Assembly (NCBI RefSeq): GCF_042453785.1
Contig: NC_091669.1
Span: 35,171,001 to 35,235,000 of the forward strand
Length of the DNA stretch: 64,000 nt
Direction: 5' to 3'
Source of the DNA: Malus domestica
Taxonomy: Eukaryota > Streptophyta > Magnoliopsida > Rosales > Rosaceae
Shown here: piece after piece, positions 45,250-56,765 of the stretch
Layout of the letters: each line of letters starts with the position of its first letter
Numbering within the stretch: position 1 is the stretch's first letter
The notes under the pieces: model-generated
Told to the model about the DNA's origin: nothing
Databases searched by the model: none
Seen by the model: only the letters and a program-made list of their open reading frames with translations
Translations under genes and position numbers: made by a program

Positions 45250-45700
45250 CTCCCTCCCTTCCCTCTTGTTTTTGTTTATGTCACCTCACCGCCACCACGT
45301 TGTCTTTGGCCTGGGAGGACCTAACCTACTTTTACTAATAATGTACTTCATTCTTCCTCCCAAAACAATCATACATTTTCATGGTACCCAACTCTAATCA
45401 ACTCCCCAATGTTATTAATAAAGGGGAGATTCCTCGAATCACCAGGAATGCACATCTTATTCTTGCTAATAATGTCTTTTCATTGTATAAATTTTTAATT
45501 GAAGCAGTGTAAATCTTCGTTTAAATATTATTCTCACATCAATCATTTGAATATGAGATCGTTTAGTCATTTAAATGTTTGGAACAAAGTAACGGTGTAA
45601 GTAAATAACATATTCATGGTGAATGCTCCAAAGACAAGAACGACCTCTGATTGACAGTGCGAGTACCAAGTAACATATTCACTACCATCACATTGTCATT

Positions 45701-45763
<63 letters not shown>

Positions 45764-46204
45764 CCAACGAATGATCTCTCATTCCAAACTGTCTTTTGGA
45801 GAGATGATCTTCAAAGAGTGAAATATGTCCATTCTACCAATGAGGGTAGAAAATACAATGCATTGTTTTTTTTTTATTGGTTTTTTTTTAAATTTTTTTT
45901 AATTTTATTCAAGTAAATTTCAATACTAGAAAAAGGGAAATCAAATGCAGGACCTCAAGTAGATAGATATGCTACTATAGTGACATTGCAAAATAGTCAC
46001 CATGGACATATTCCTAATAAAAAATAAAAATAAATGAGAGGAGAGTGATTATTATGGAGTGTTAATAACAATACATTGTCTACTTTAATAATTGTGATCT
46101 TTTAAATTCAAATGAAAACGAAATATTTTCTATGTATACAATTTTTTGAAATATTGGTGTGACTTTATTTATTTATTTATTTATTTTTAGTTTTTGAGTA
46201 GATT
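45250..46204. other. Intergenic with TA microsatellite
   Basis: No gene seen. A (TA)n run of about 57 bp lies at 45704-45760. Confidence 0.5.
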
Positions 46205-46209
46205 GATAA

Positions 46210-48567
46210 TGTCACAGCCCGTCCCAGAGATGTATATTATTTTATTCTTGATGGTGTGAAATGACGGAAATACCCATGGACGTTAAATTGTGTGATGTGG
46301 TTTAAGTGTTGTTTATGGATCACTATTCTAAAATCCTAATTGTTTGGGACCAATTAGGATTAAGTAATTGTGTATTTTGGGTTGTTGACCAATCCTAGAC
46401 CACACACACGCATCCACATCATCTCCTCTCTCACTCCCGTACTCTCTCTCTCGGTTTCTTTCTCTCCCTCTCTCTCTCTCTCTGCTATATGTACGGACAA
46501 GCACCAAAATCACCTCAATCTTCACAGATCGAAGGTTTTGAGTGCACCATTGTGTTCCTCGTGGTGGTACGAGTTGATTGGTACCCATTCTAGGTAAGGA
46601 ACCTTTCAAAAAACTCATGAACCCCGTAACCCAATTTTCATGCACTGTTCATACTCACGTAAAACCTTGTGTTTTAAGGGAATCTAAGCTCATAGGAAGC
46701 TTAATGAGGTCCTCACGAGTCTCGGGGTAGTTCATTTGAAGAATTTGGACGTCGAGATCGCAAGAAATGAAGAGTTGCAGGTTTGGTCGGAATTTCGAAG
46801 CTTCCCCGACGTGATTTCATGATATTTGAAGCTTCAAATAGGTATAACGCCATTCTTCTCACTCTAAGCTTTCATTTGGTTCAAATTTCATAGGAAATGG
46901 TTGAAAAATGAGTGACAATAGTGAGTTTAAAGATTTGCCCAGTTTCCGGCGCCGACGACGGTTGCCGGAGCTGGAGGTAGGAGGTGAAGGAATATTCCGT
47001 CAAGTATGACGGAATATTCTCACGCCGTCCGTTAGTCGGACGGTTACCGTTAGGTTTTAACAGAATATTTATGACACCGTTTGTAGAATCCGTCAAGATC
47101 CTTTGCGTGTGGCCGCGCATATTACCGTGCCTTGGCCGACGCGTGGCGGCACGTGCGGGGTCAGAAAATTATTTTGAAAATTTGGGGATGATCCTGAGGT
47201 TGTGTAGGTCACTATGGTATATTCATATACCCATCTTGAGCAATGTATGAGAAATTATTAGCTAGTTTTGTCTATGTGCTTTAAAATAACGTTTTTATAG
47301 TTAATTCGCATATAGGTGAGACTTATCCCGAGGACAAGCGTATCCACGGGCGACTCGAGGGTTACGACCCATCGACATACCAATGAGTGGGCTGTTGTTT
47401 TCAGTATATATTTATATACTTGATATATTTCCCAGAAATGCATTTTTTAAGGAAAGTATGCTTTGAAATAATATGTCAAATGCTTTTATATTCTAAATAC
47501 GCATTTCAGGGTTACATATATATATATATATATGTGGTGCTGTGGAGGCACAAGTAAGTTCAGGTAAGTTATGTTTGGCTATGTGAATCATCGATGATAT
47601 GGTATGTGATGGATTGATGTTGAGCTCATAAAACTGCACCTAGGGTGATTGTGATTTAGCCAGAGATATGAAGTACATGCCTGTTTATTTATGTCACCTC
47701 CCGCACTATATGCTCATATTGGATTCAACTTAAGTGCACAGTCTTGTCGTACAGACCTTAATTATGGTTCCGACTCGTAGGTGACTAGCGATTTATCATC
47801 CAGCTATTATGAGAGAGTAAAATTGAGCATAACTATATTACACCCAATCTTGTCGTACAGACCTTTTTAGTGGTTTTGACTTATGTGCAGTTTATTACCG
47901 TATAAGTCATTGTAGTGACTCAGACTAGATTGACTTAGAGCTATGAATTTAGCCGTACAGACTACCACAGGGGTTCCGGCTAACATATCATATTTCTATG
48001 AATTTCTTCTTACCTGAATTGCTTACTCTGTTATATATTAACATGGCATATATTTGAATATGATTATGTGAAGCATGAATTGAATTGATATGATTTCATA
48101 TATATATATATATATATAATGTATATGCTCATATTCTGATTCTGAGAAAAATTATACATGTTTTATAGCGAGGGGTTAGATATGTTGATAAAGAAAATGA
48201 TTTCGTAAAACATTTGTTTTTGCCCACTCACGTTTTCTGTTTTGCGCCCCTCTAGGTTTTAAGTAAGCTTGTTGTTGGTGGCTTGAGGACGTCGGCGGTT
48301 CTAACCTATCTAAATAATAGTAGGACATTCTTGGTACTGTATAATTAGTATTTGTCCTACTAGATTGCACCTAGACTTAATATGCTCTGCTTAGGAGTGT
48401 TTAATGTTGTAACTAACTCCTATCACTTCCTGTTTAGTAGTGCACTCTAGTAATTCGGTATTTAATTATTCGTATAATTCTTATCTTTATTGCTTCCATA
48501 CTGTGCACATGGCTACGTCACTCTCATGTGACAGCTAGCATGCCTTGATCTCGGTCGGGGTGTGTCA
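46210..48567 (+). mobile_element. Solo LTR A of a long-LTR retrotransposon family
   Basis: A 2358-bp sequence from TGTCACAGCCCG to GGGGTGTGTCA, flanked by GATAA (46205-46209 and 48568-48572). TG..CA ends with a 5-bp duplication and no internal region indicate a solo LTR. The interior has a possible splice donor (TTCTAGGTAAGG, about 46590) and three related CGTACAGAC..GGTTCCGAC modules near 47745, 47853 and 47953. No protein-coding domain. Confidence 0.8.
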
Positions 48568-48572
48568 GATAA

Positions 48573-48890
48573 CGTTATTAGGTTAAATAGTTAGTTGTTA
48601 AGAGGAGAGGTGTATTAGTGAGATCAAACCCCTACAAAAATCTACAGACATGATTGCTTTCTGACACTATTGTAAAGTTTCATATGCAAATGATGTATTA
48701 AGAAGATTTTATTATGCAAATGATTTTTTTACACTAAGATGTGAGAATTGAAAACAATAGATCAATCATAATAAATTTGTATCAAATTCATGATCTGCAG
48801 GAGTTGAAAATAAGATTCTGTAAAGAATAATATTCTCTAACAAGTAAAGAATAATATCACATATGTTACCTAAAAAAATATCAGATATAT
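48573..48890. other. Spacer between the two solo LTRs
   Basis: AT-rich, no ORF of note; nothing recognised. Confidence 0.4.
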
Positions 48891-48894
48891 ATTA

Positions 48895-51290
48895 TATTAT
48901 CTACAATAAGAGGTGAGAGTAGGCTAAACCACACAATGTGACACACCCCGACCTAAATCAGGGCGTGCTGGCCGCCACGTGAACGTGACGTAAACATGTG
49001 CACAGTGCGGAAGCAATAAAGATATAGAGAATTACGAGTAACTAAAATCCAAACTGCAAGCAATACTAGCTAAGAAAAGAGTGCTAGTGCAAGATTAAGT
49101 GTGAAATACACAACCAGAGCTTTAAATAGCCTAAGTGTTGTCAAGCAGGATAAGTACTAATTATACATCACCCGAAGGTGATCCTACATTTGATGTTCTA
49201 TCAGAACCACCGTCGAAATCCCCGAGGTCCACCAAAGCACTTCTACCTAAAGGGCGCAAAACAGAAAGTGTGAGTGGGTAAAAACAAAGCTTTTCAAAAT
49301 CATTTCATTTCTCAAAAGTTCTAACCCCTCGTCGTAAACCTTGTATAATTTTCCAAAAAAAAAGAACATATATACATATCTCAGAACCATGCTCAGAAAA
49401 CAATATTCATAAGTATGCCATGCCAAAGTATCTCAATGCAATGCTATAGGTAAACCAGACAAAATATATAAATATCAAATATCGTATCAGCCAAATCTCT
49501 CTAACTCAAACTGCACGGCTAAGTATATAACTCATAACCAATCTCAATTATATCAAATCAGATCGAATCTTGCACACGAGTCGGAACCACCTAAAGTGGT
49601 TTGTACAACAAGGTTAGGTGTAAAATAAATATGCTCTAGTGCTACGATCACGTGAAGACTGTGCGAAAGATCGTGGGTCACCTACAAGTCAGAACCATCT
49701 ATAATGGTCTGTACGACAAGCATGTGCACCTAACTTGGATCCAAGGTGAGCATATGCTGCGGGAGGTGAACATCACGTGAAGGATTATGCCCTAACTCTG
49801 GGTGGGAGCACTAACACCGCGGTGCAGGTTCATGAGCTCTCAATACATTACAACATACATTGCATAACTGAAACAATCTCGTATCTTTAATTTAAGAACT
49901 TACCTAGCACTTACCTGTGCGTCCTCAGCACCAATCATAATTATATGCAACTACTAATGCATAATAAAATAAACAGATACTTACATGGCATTTCCAAAAC
50001 ATATAATCATTTAAACACATTTTCTGGGAAAAGTCTCAAGTATATAGGTATATACGGAAAACCAAAAGCCCACTTACTGATATGTCGAAGGGTTGTAGCC
50101 CCCGAGCCTCGATTGATGGCGCTCGTCCTCAGGATAAGTTTCACCTATATGCGAAATAACTGAATAAACGTTATTTAAAGCACATAACCAAAATTAGGTA
50201 ATAACTTCTCATACAATGCTCAAATGGTGTATTTGAATATACAACTATGATCTACTCAATCTCAGGAACATCCCCATATTTTTAGAAAAAATTTCCGACG
50301 TCCCACGCGCCCCCACACCCGCCCAACCCTGACAGAATCCTTAACTGCCGTTAAGGAATATTATGCTAAAAATTAGAATATTCCGTTAAAACTAACCTAA
50401 CGCCATCAGCTGCCGTTAGGAATATTATGTCAATATCGACAAAATATTCTTCTTTCTTCTCCGGCGAATCGCCGATCTCCGGAAACTGGAAATTCGAAAA
50501 ACCTTAATATCTTCTTCATTTTTCAACCAAATTTCACAAATTTTATATCAAAATGAAGCTTAAGACAAGTAGAACCAATCCTTACCTTTCAAAAGTCCTA
50601 AAACTGACGGAACTCGCCGGAAAATCCCTCGATAATCTGGCTAAACCTGCAACTCGTCGAAATTCAACTTCCCGACGTCCAAATCACTTCATTTTTCTTC
50701 TCCGAGCTTTGTGAAGACGATCTAAAGCTTCCTATAACCTTAGAATCTCCCAAAAACTCCACATTTACATATGCATGAACAGTACCTCAAAATTAGGATC
50801 TCGGGTTCTAGGGTTTTCCAAGCTTTCCCGTCCTATAAATGGTATGAATAGACTCAAGAGCCTACGATGAACTCAAATGTCACCTTCTCTTTGTCGATCT
50901 GCGCCTAAATGGAATGGTTCGAGAATTGTCCATATGCTTGTACGGACGTTGCAGAAAATTGAGAGAGGGATGAGAGAGAGAGTACACAGGGAATGGGATA
51001 GGTGTGTGTGTTGTCCTAGTTGGTTACAACCAACAAAACAAAAGTAACAAGCCTAAGTCTTTTCCAAAAACTTAGGAAATATTAAAATTGTCTAACTTAA
51101 GTACATAATACACACAACATACTTTAACGTAGAAGGGTAATTTAGTAACTTCCACGTTCGAAACCAATTAATATAACAAAATTTCAAAACGGGCTGTGAC
51201 ACAATGAGTTAGCAATAGTAACTTGATTCAAATACTTCTTTAGTCATAATCGAACCTAAAATCTCATTCTAGTAAAAGTGAAACAGGAAT
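48895..51290 (-). mobile_element. tRNA-derived SINE split by solo LTR B
   Basis: 48895-48938 (AGGTGAGAGTAGGCTAAACC..) and 51207-51290 (AGTTAGCAATAGTAAC..TCGAACCTAAAATCTC) together match the intact SINE at 53349-53504. Read on the minus strand, the B-box like TTAGGTTCGAT lies on the right part. Solo LTR B inserted at CAATG within it. Confidence 0.65.
48939..51201 (-). mobile_element. Solo LTR B, same family as A, opposite orientation
   Basis: A 2263-bp sequence from TGACACACCCCGACC to GGGCTGTGACA, the reverse complement layout of solo LTR A. A perfect CAATG duplication flanks it (48934-48938 and 51202-51206). Shared content with A includes the CGTACAGACCA/GGTTCCGAC-type modules (about 49580, 49690) and the GTGCACAGT..GGAAGCAATAAAGAT segment near the terminus. 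Confidence 0.8.
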
Positions 51291-51558
51291 ACTAATTTAA
51301 TAAAATAAAATTGTGGTTCATAATATCAAGAGTGTTTCCTTTACAGCGGAATACTCATAAACCTGACAAAACAAAACACAAGGAGTCATTGCAGCCGCCA
51401 CAATCACTAGTTGACTTACGGCTCCCTTAAAATAATAATAATAATACCACTTTTTTATTCTCAAGAAAATAAATTACGTTAAATCGTACATATTCGGGGC
51501 AAATGCCTTCTTTTTGCTGCAATAAAAACACAAATCTGATGTATTAGGTATTCGCACT

Positions 51559-51750
51559 GGACTTGGATTCTCTGCCCTCTCAATTCGGTACTCTTTCTGT
51601 GCCCTCCTGTTTGTGTGGTCACGGTTAAGCCACGTCAATATTTTATATTACTATTTTTTTTTGTCTTATTATTTTTATAAAAAACAATATAAAATGTTAG
51701 CATGGATTAACCGTGACCACACAAAATAGGAGGGCAGAGAATCCAAGTCC
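51559..51750. mobile_element. MULE-type MITE, copy 2
   Basis: A 192-bp near-palindrome with perfect terminal repeats GGACTTGGATTCTCTGCC, flanked by a perfect 9-bp duplication ATTCGCACT (51550-51558 and 51751-51759). The subterminal GTGTGGTCACGGTTAAGCC and ATATTTTATATT match copy 1 at 22939. Confidence 0.9.
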
Positions 51751-51759
51751 ATTCGCACT

Positions 51760-52548
51760 CTGCCCACATCATTGGCCCTTTATTAATCTTTTATTAAAAA
51801 AAACCAAAACTAGCAAAATAGCAGCCAGCACATTGGCTCAGCCTGTAAAGTAGAAGACATTTTCTTTCTCTCTTTTGGATGTAAAGGAGAAGATGATCTT
51901 CAAGGTACTAGTATATTCTAAATCTCTAACGGTCATGAATTGTGACAAGCCGTGTCATGACAAATAAGGTGGGTTTAATATATAATTAATCATCTTTAAC
52001 TAATAACTAATGAAAGTTTGTCATATCGACAAAAATTTATGTTATTTGTTATTGAACGCGATAAACTGAGTGACACAGTAGTTGAATTAAAAGATCAATG
52101 CGTGTAAGATATGTACGAGGGTTTTCTATTAGGTGAAGTAAAGTATTAATTTACAGGAATATTTATCCTGCTAGGTCATGGATCTTGAGGTGCGAAACAT
52201 ATTTACTAGGGTTTCCTATGTGGGCAGGAAATCTAATACTCTCTTATAAATATAAGGCTTAGGGAATGGGGTAGCAAACAAATAAATATAAGGCTTAGGT
52301 CTCCACTCTCATACACAATACTCCCCATACAGAAGTGCATGAGGCGTGTGGAAAGAGGAAGATCTTTGATGCTTGTTTCCTCGTTCGTGGTTCAACTTTG
52401 TTCATGGCAATTGCCTATTGAGAGAGAGAACCAAAATTAGATATTTTTTTAATCCTTGCACAGAAGAATAATTCAAATTTTTTTAATGACATGTGAGTTA
52501 TCCTATTTTTTTAGTTGTTTCCAAAATATATTTAAAACTACTTAAATG
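51760..52548. other. Intergenic, nothing confident
   Basis: No credible gene. 52240-52440 has leader-like text (TATAAATATAAGG..CTCCACTCTCATAC..GTGCATGAGGCGTG) reminiscent of an LTR R/U5 fragment, but no partner was found. Confidence 0.3.
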
Positions 52549-53310
52549 TCAAAATGGTCCTTGTGTTATGGCTATTTGGCCAAATTAGTCATCGTATTTA
52601 TCTCCGTTAGCCAATTAAGGACATTCTATCCAATCTTTGTTAAAAAATTTATAACCTATTATGGAAAATTATTTTCAATTATATAAAAAGAAATATACAT
52701 TTCAAAATGAAAACAAAATTAAATAAACCCACCCTACCATTCACTTGTCCTTGACCCAAGTCCTAGCCACAGATGGAAGCAACTTGATGAACGCGTCTCT
52801 AGATCTACCTCGACCCCACATGTCACCACGCAAGTTCCATCGTTGTGATCCCAAAAAAATTAACCTCAATCACCTTGCCTTCGACCTTGTAATCGAGATA
52901 CATACCGCAACTAAGAGAGTCATATATTATCATTTTCTTTATTTAAATTAAAATTTACAGAAAAATGCAAATAAATGAGAAATACACATACAAGAGATAA
53001 AACTTCCAGTCTGAAAAATTATTAAGGTTGTGACATGGAAAAGAGGGGAGGGGTGCATGAATTTTGGGAGAGGACAGAACGTTAGGAAGGAGGTCAGGGA
53101 GTTGGCAGGAGAGTAATTTTTTCTTTGATTTTAAATATTTGAAATCAAATAGATAATTTTATAAATAAGTTGATAATAATTTATAAATTTATTAATAGAG
53201 TTTGAATGGAATGTCCTTAATTGGTAATCATGAAACGATGATCGAATTGGCCAAATTGAAAACACAGGGACTAAATTGACCCAATGACTATAACACATGA
53301 ACCATTCTGA

Positions 53311-53311
<1 letters not shown>
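52549..53311. mobile_element. Long-TIR element, ~760 bp
   Basis: About 85 bp at the left (ATGGTCCTTGTGTTATGGCT..CCAATTAAGGACATTC) match the reverse complement of the right (ATGGTTCATGTGTTATAGTC..CCAATTAAGGACATTC). The interior ORF at 52745-52951 has no recognised domain. Long TIRs suggest a non-autonomous MULE; ends approximate. Confidence 0.65.
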
Positions 53312-53341
<30 letters not shown>

Positions 53342-53348
53342 TTTAACA

Positions 53349-53504
53349 AATAATATTATCTACACTAAGGGGGTGGGGTAGTATGCTAAGCCTTACAATG
53401 AGTTAGCCATAATAATGTGGTTCAAATTCGTCTTTTGGCGAAAATCAAACTTAAGACGTCTCACTTACAAGTGAAGAGGAATACACTGACCGTAGTCCTA
53501 AGTA
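53349..53504 (-). mobile_element. tRNA-derived SINE
   Basis: Read on the minus strand: TACTTAGGACTACGGTCAG, A-box-like CAGTGTATTCC, then TAAGTGAGACGTCTTAAGTTTG (B-box region, mutated), then a body ending CTTAGCATACTACCCC. Layout and wording fit a plant tRNA-derived SINE family. Confidence 0.6.
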
Positions 53505-54044
53505 ACAAACTATTTTGATATTAAAGCCTAAATAATAAACTTTCCGGTTGACCTTATACGCAAAAAAGAAATTATAATGCTAGATTGTGGTATGTACAAA
53601 TACATATATATTATTAGTTTCCATCCAACGCCTGCGCATGTTGAAAATTGATTGAAGGGTGAGGGTAGCATGAAAACACAATATTCCCAGTCATTCTATC
53701 AAACGCACAACTCTTCTGAAATGAAACTGCCGCCATAATTCATTAGTATCAACAACGGACGGCCTTTCAAATAGTGTACTGGTAAGAACATAACAACTAC
53801 AGCAGTTGGGAGTTGGAAGACGTTAATATCTCCTATCCCACACAATGTAAAGCTGAGATGAAAGAATACCAAATCAAAGCTTAAGCGGCTCGTTCCAGTA
53901 TACTGCAACTGAATTGGCCACCTGACAGATGTCTGCTTTTGTAACGGCATCAAGAGGAAGAGGAATGAAACTTCGAGATGGACCATAGAAATGAGGGAAG
54001 CTATTGGAACCGTCAACAACTTCATATACTAACCCTTCACCTAG

Positions 54045-55472
54045 CTGCAATAACACAAATAGAGAAATGATCTAAATACTGAGATACAAGGTATGAAGAC
54101 AAAAAAGAAAACAATGCCAACAAACTTTGAGTGTGATCTTCATGCTGATACATGTACAAACAAATGGAAAGAATGGCTCAATACACATGGCTGTGCAATA
54201 GGAAACTAAGAAAATGTGGGTGGTGGAGGTCATTCAGTAATAAATAGGACTGTAGGATGGGGAAAGATTTAGGGGTTTCTCATTCAGTCTAGGTTTCTAA
54301 CTTTCTATTCGTTAAGTCTTTGTTATACTTTAGGGAGCTATATGTGCCACAAGCTCAGCTAGCAAAACATGGATTTTCGGAAGGCTAGATTCAAGTCCTG
54401 CCATCTCTTTGGTCAACAAAAGTCGCCAGAATCCCACCTTGCTAGTGCAAGGAGCTCATGAGCAAGACAGACTGAGAGATCATTCCAAGGCGTAAGTGCA
54501 GGAAGGAAAATCTTATAGATTGATCACCAGCTACCTTCTGGCCTAATGATATTTGTTTCAAAATGTTTCAGGGTAAATTTACCATGTCTTGTTCCTCTAT
54601 GTAAACTAAACATGGTATAAAAAGGTCTGTTCTAATCAACAATGCCTCCACGCAACTCTGAAGAAGTTAGTATCCGAAATCCATGCTTCTTCCGATTCCC
54701 TTAATTCAGTAGTGCATATTTACCTCCATACGCTTCCTCTCTTTTAATCTGCAGAATAGTGGTATCTGTTTTTAACTTCTCATTTCAAAAGTAGGCAGAA
54801 TCATGGGGCAGGTGCAGTTGCAATATTAAGTCTCCGTATAACATATAGGAAGTATTGTAAAATATTAGTTAACTTCAATGTGCAGTAAACCAATTGGTCA
54901 ATTACTTATGTCAATCAAAGTCTTCTGAATGTTGTGCAATCATCTAAGCTTTGAATTGTGAAATTCAGTTGCCAACATATTATTCTATGAACAGATTCTT
55001 AAAGCATATGCTCAGCTGGCCTGGAGACGAATGGGATTAACACGTTCCTATGAGATCCTAGCTCCTGAGTTGTTTGAAAATAGTTTTTTCCCAACAAATA
55101 TATAGCTCATTTTGATCTTTAGTAGTGCATTTGGACGAGTGGTTTTAAAGTTACATTGTAGTACTTGAGTAGTTCATCGGTCGCCTTCTTGTAGTGCATG
55201 CCTACCAAATTTAGCCAAAGTTGCATACAATTTTAGGAAAACTAATGAAATATCCAAAAAAACTTTAGTTTTAATGAAAAATGACAAATAAAGGTGTAGT
55301 GAATAGTACCCAGAAAAAGTAAAAATATGATTTTCGTTAAAAAAGAACAGTATCGGGAGTGTTTTGTTAAAACTCCTTGGAATTTTAAACTCCCTCATCC
55401 AAAATAACCATAGAATTTGAAGTTAGAGTAAAACCTAAACCTAAACCTAAACGGATGTTCATATCTACGTAC
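54045..55472. other. Intron 2 of the DUF952 gene
   Basis: No coding features. 55180-55400 is a segment (TAATGAAATATCC..AAAAATATGATTTTCGTT) that I recognise as a dispersed, probably transposon-derived plant repeat; its ends are not resolved. Confidence 0.4.
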
Positions 55473-55772
55473 CTTATTAGTGTCAATTTGAAGCAAGTAA
55501 AGATCCACCTTACCTTAGTATTCACGAAAAAATTCTGCAACGTCACTTTACCTGAAAAAATTTATGACATCAATAAATCAATGAACGCAATTAATCACCC
55601 ATAATTTTGTTTTACTTTTATTACAAGCGATATTTCTAGTCTAAGTTAGACTAAAAGGGAGGTGGAGAGTTTGAACCGCGAGGCAGTGAGTTGAGCCCTG
55701 TCCACCAGGCAACTCATTTGCCACCCAGAATTTCTTTCAGTTGGACCGTGTCTAAGCTTTAATCGATGCAAA

Positions 55773-56161
55773 TAGGCCTGGCATTTTGGACCCAACCCGT
55801 TAACCCAACCCGACCCAACTCGTTAATATTTGTATTTAGGTGGATGCTTAACGGGTCGGGTCGTTAACGGGTGAACCCGTTAACAACCCGTTAAATAACG
55901 GGTCACTTTGGGTCAACCGTTAGACCCGTTAAGATCCGTTAACACCCGTTAGCACCCATTAGTTGAGGATATTTTAGTAATTTTAGTAAAATCTTAATAA
56001 CAAAAAATAAACTTTATGTAAAAAAAATAATAATAATAATTGTTAACGGGTGAAACGGGTGACCCGTTAGCTTAACGGGTCGGATTCGGGTGACCCGTTA
56101 ACTTAACGGATCGGGTTGAACCCGACCCAAACCCAATAAACCCGACCCGTTTACAGGTCTA
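55773..56161. mobile_element. hAT-type MITE rich in AACGGGTC
   Basis: A 389-bp element with inverted ends TAGGCCTGGCATTTTGGACC / TAGACCTGTAAACGGGTCGG, flanked by a perfect 8-bp duplication GATGCAAA (55765-55772 and 56162-56169), the hallmark of hAT elements. The interior is dominated by short CCCGTTAA-type words that can fold on themselves. Confidence 0.85.
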
Positions 56162-56180
56162 GATGCAAAGGTAAATATAA

Positions 56181-56320
56181 TCAAATTGGCAACTGGGTGG
56201 GATATATACACATATACATATATGTATTTGAAGAGAGATAGAGAGAGACCTCAAATTGGCAACTGGGTGGGATATATACACATATACATATATGTATTTG
56301 AAGAGAGATAGAGAGAGACC
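56181..56320. repeat. Perfect 70-bp tandem duplication at a splice donor
   Basis: 56181-56250 and 56251-56320 appear identical (TCAAATTGGCAACTGGGTGG to GAGAGAGACC). The right end carries the GT donor of DUF952 exon 1, so a decoy donor is duplicated 70 bases into the intron. Confidence 0.9.
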
Positions 56321-56634
56321 TGGTTGAGGTTGCTCAGATGAATGAACCCAGACTTCTTGTCAAGCTCTCCACCAAAAATAGAGCCAGAGCTCTGCAACTC
56401 TCCCCACTCCACAGCAGTGATGATTCTGTACACATATTCTTCCTTCCCCTCACCTTCACCTCCACCTCCACCTCCACCTCCAGCCACTGCTCTGGCGTCT
56501 GGAGATTGAAAGTCTTCCACCATCTGCATATCTAATACTACTGGACCCAGTTGGACTTTGACGGGCTTTTGAGGCCAGAGTGAGCCCATATGATTTTCCA
56601 ACACCAGGAGTCCAGGCCCAAGCTGCGATTGCAT

Positions 56635-56765
56635 GAAGAATCTTCCACGCGTCGTTTTTAAAGCTATTAACTTTCACTGCCTCGGCAGTGAGTAGACTCG
56701 GTAACCATACTGGGTTCACTGTCACTGAAGTCTTTGGTCTGCTTTTTACATAACAGTTGACAAAC
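56635..56765. promoter_or_regulatory. Short bidirectional intergenic region, DUF952 and PII
   Basis: Only 131 bases separate the first ATG of the DUF952 frame (minus) from the PII ATG (plus). No canonical TATA box is obvious in either direction; both promoters must overlap transcribed or coding sequence, or this is a shared promoter. Confidence 0.5.

Larger units (their letters stand above)
53874..56634 (-). pseudogene. DUF952-domain protein gene with damaged middle exon
   Basis: Exon 1 (56634-56320) reads EEYVYRIITAVEWGELQ and IFGGELDKKSGFIHLSNLNQ, the start of the DUF952 fold, after a Gly-rich linker. Exon 2 (55551-55473, after TTTTTTCAG) reads VTLQNFF and, in another frame, VDLYLLQID. Exon 3 (54044-53874) reads GEGLVYEVVDGSNSFPHFYG and PLPLDAVTK, ending at a TGA. 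Exons 1 and 3 are in phase 0, but exon 2 is 79 bases. Its two halves disagree in frame by an apparent missing base near its start and an extra GTAAG near its middle. The gene is therefore probably broken, unless this is an assembly error. DUF952 function is poorly known. The start ATG is not certain; an in-frame internal Met follows at about codon 39. Confidence 0.7.

Noticed and set aside
46210-51201. Single large TIR transposon with the two 2.3-kb repeats as its arms
   Set aside because: Each arm has its own perfect, different 5-bp duplication, so they are independent insertions.
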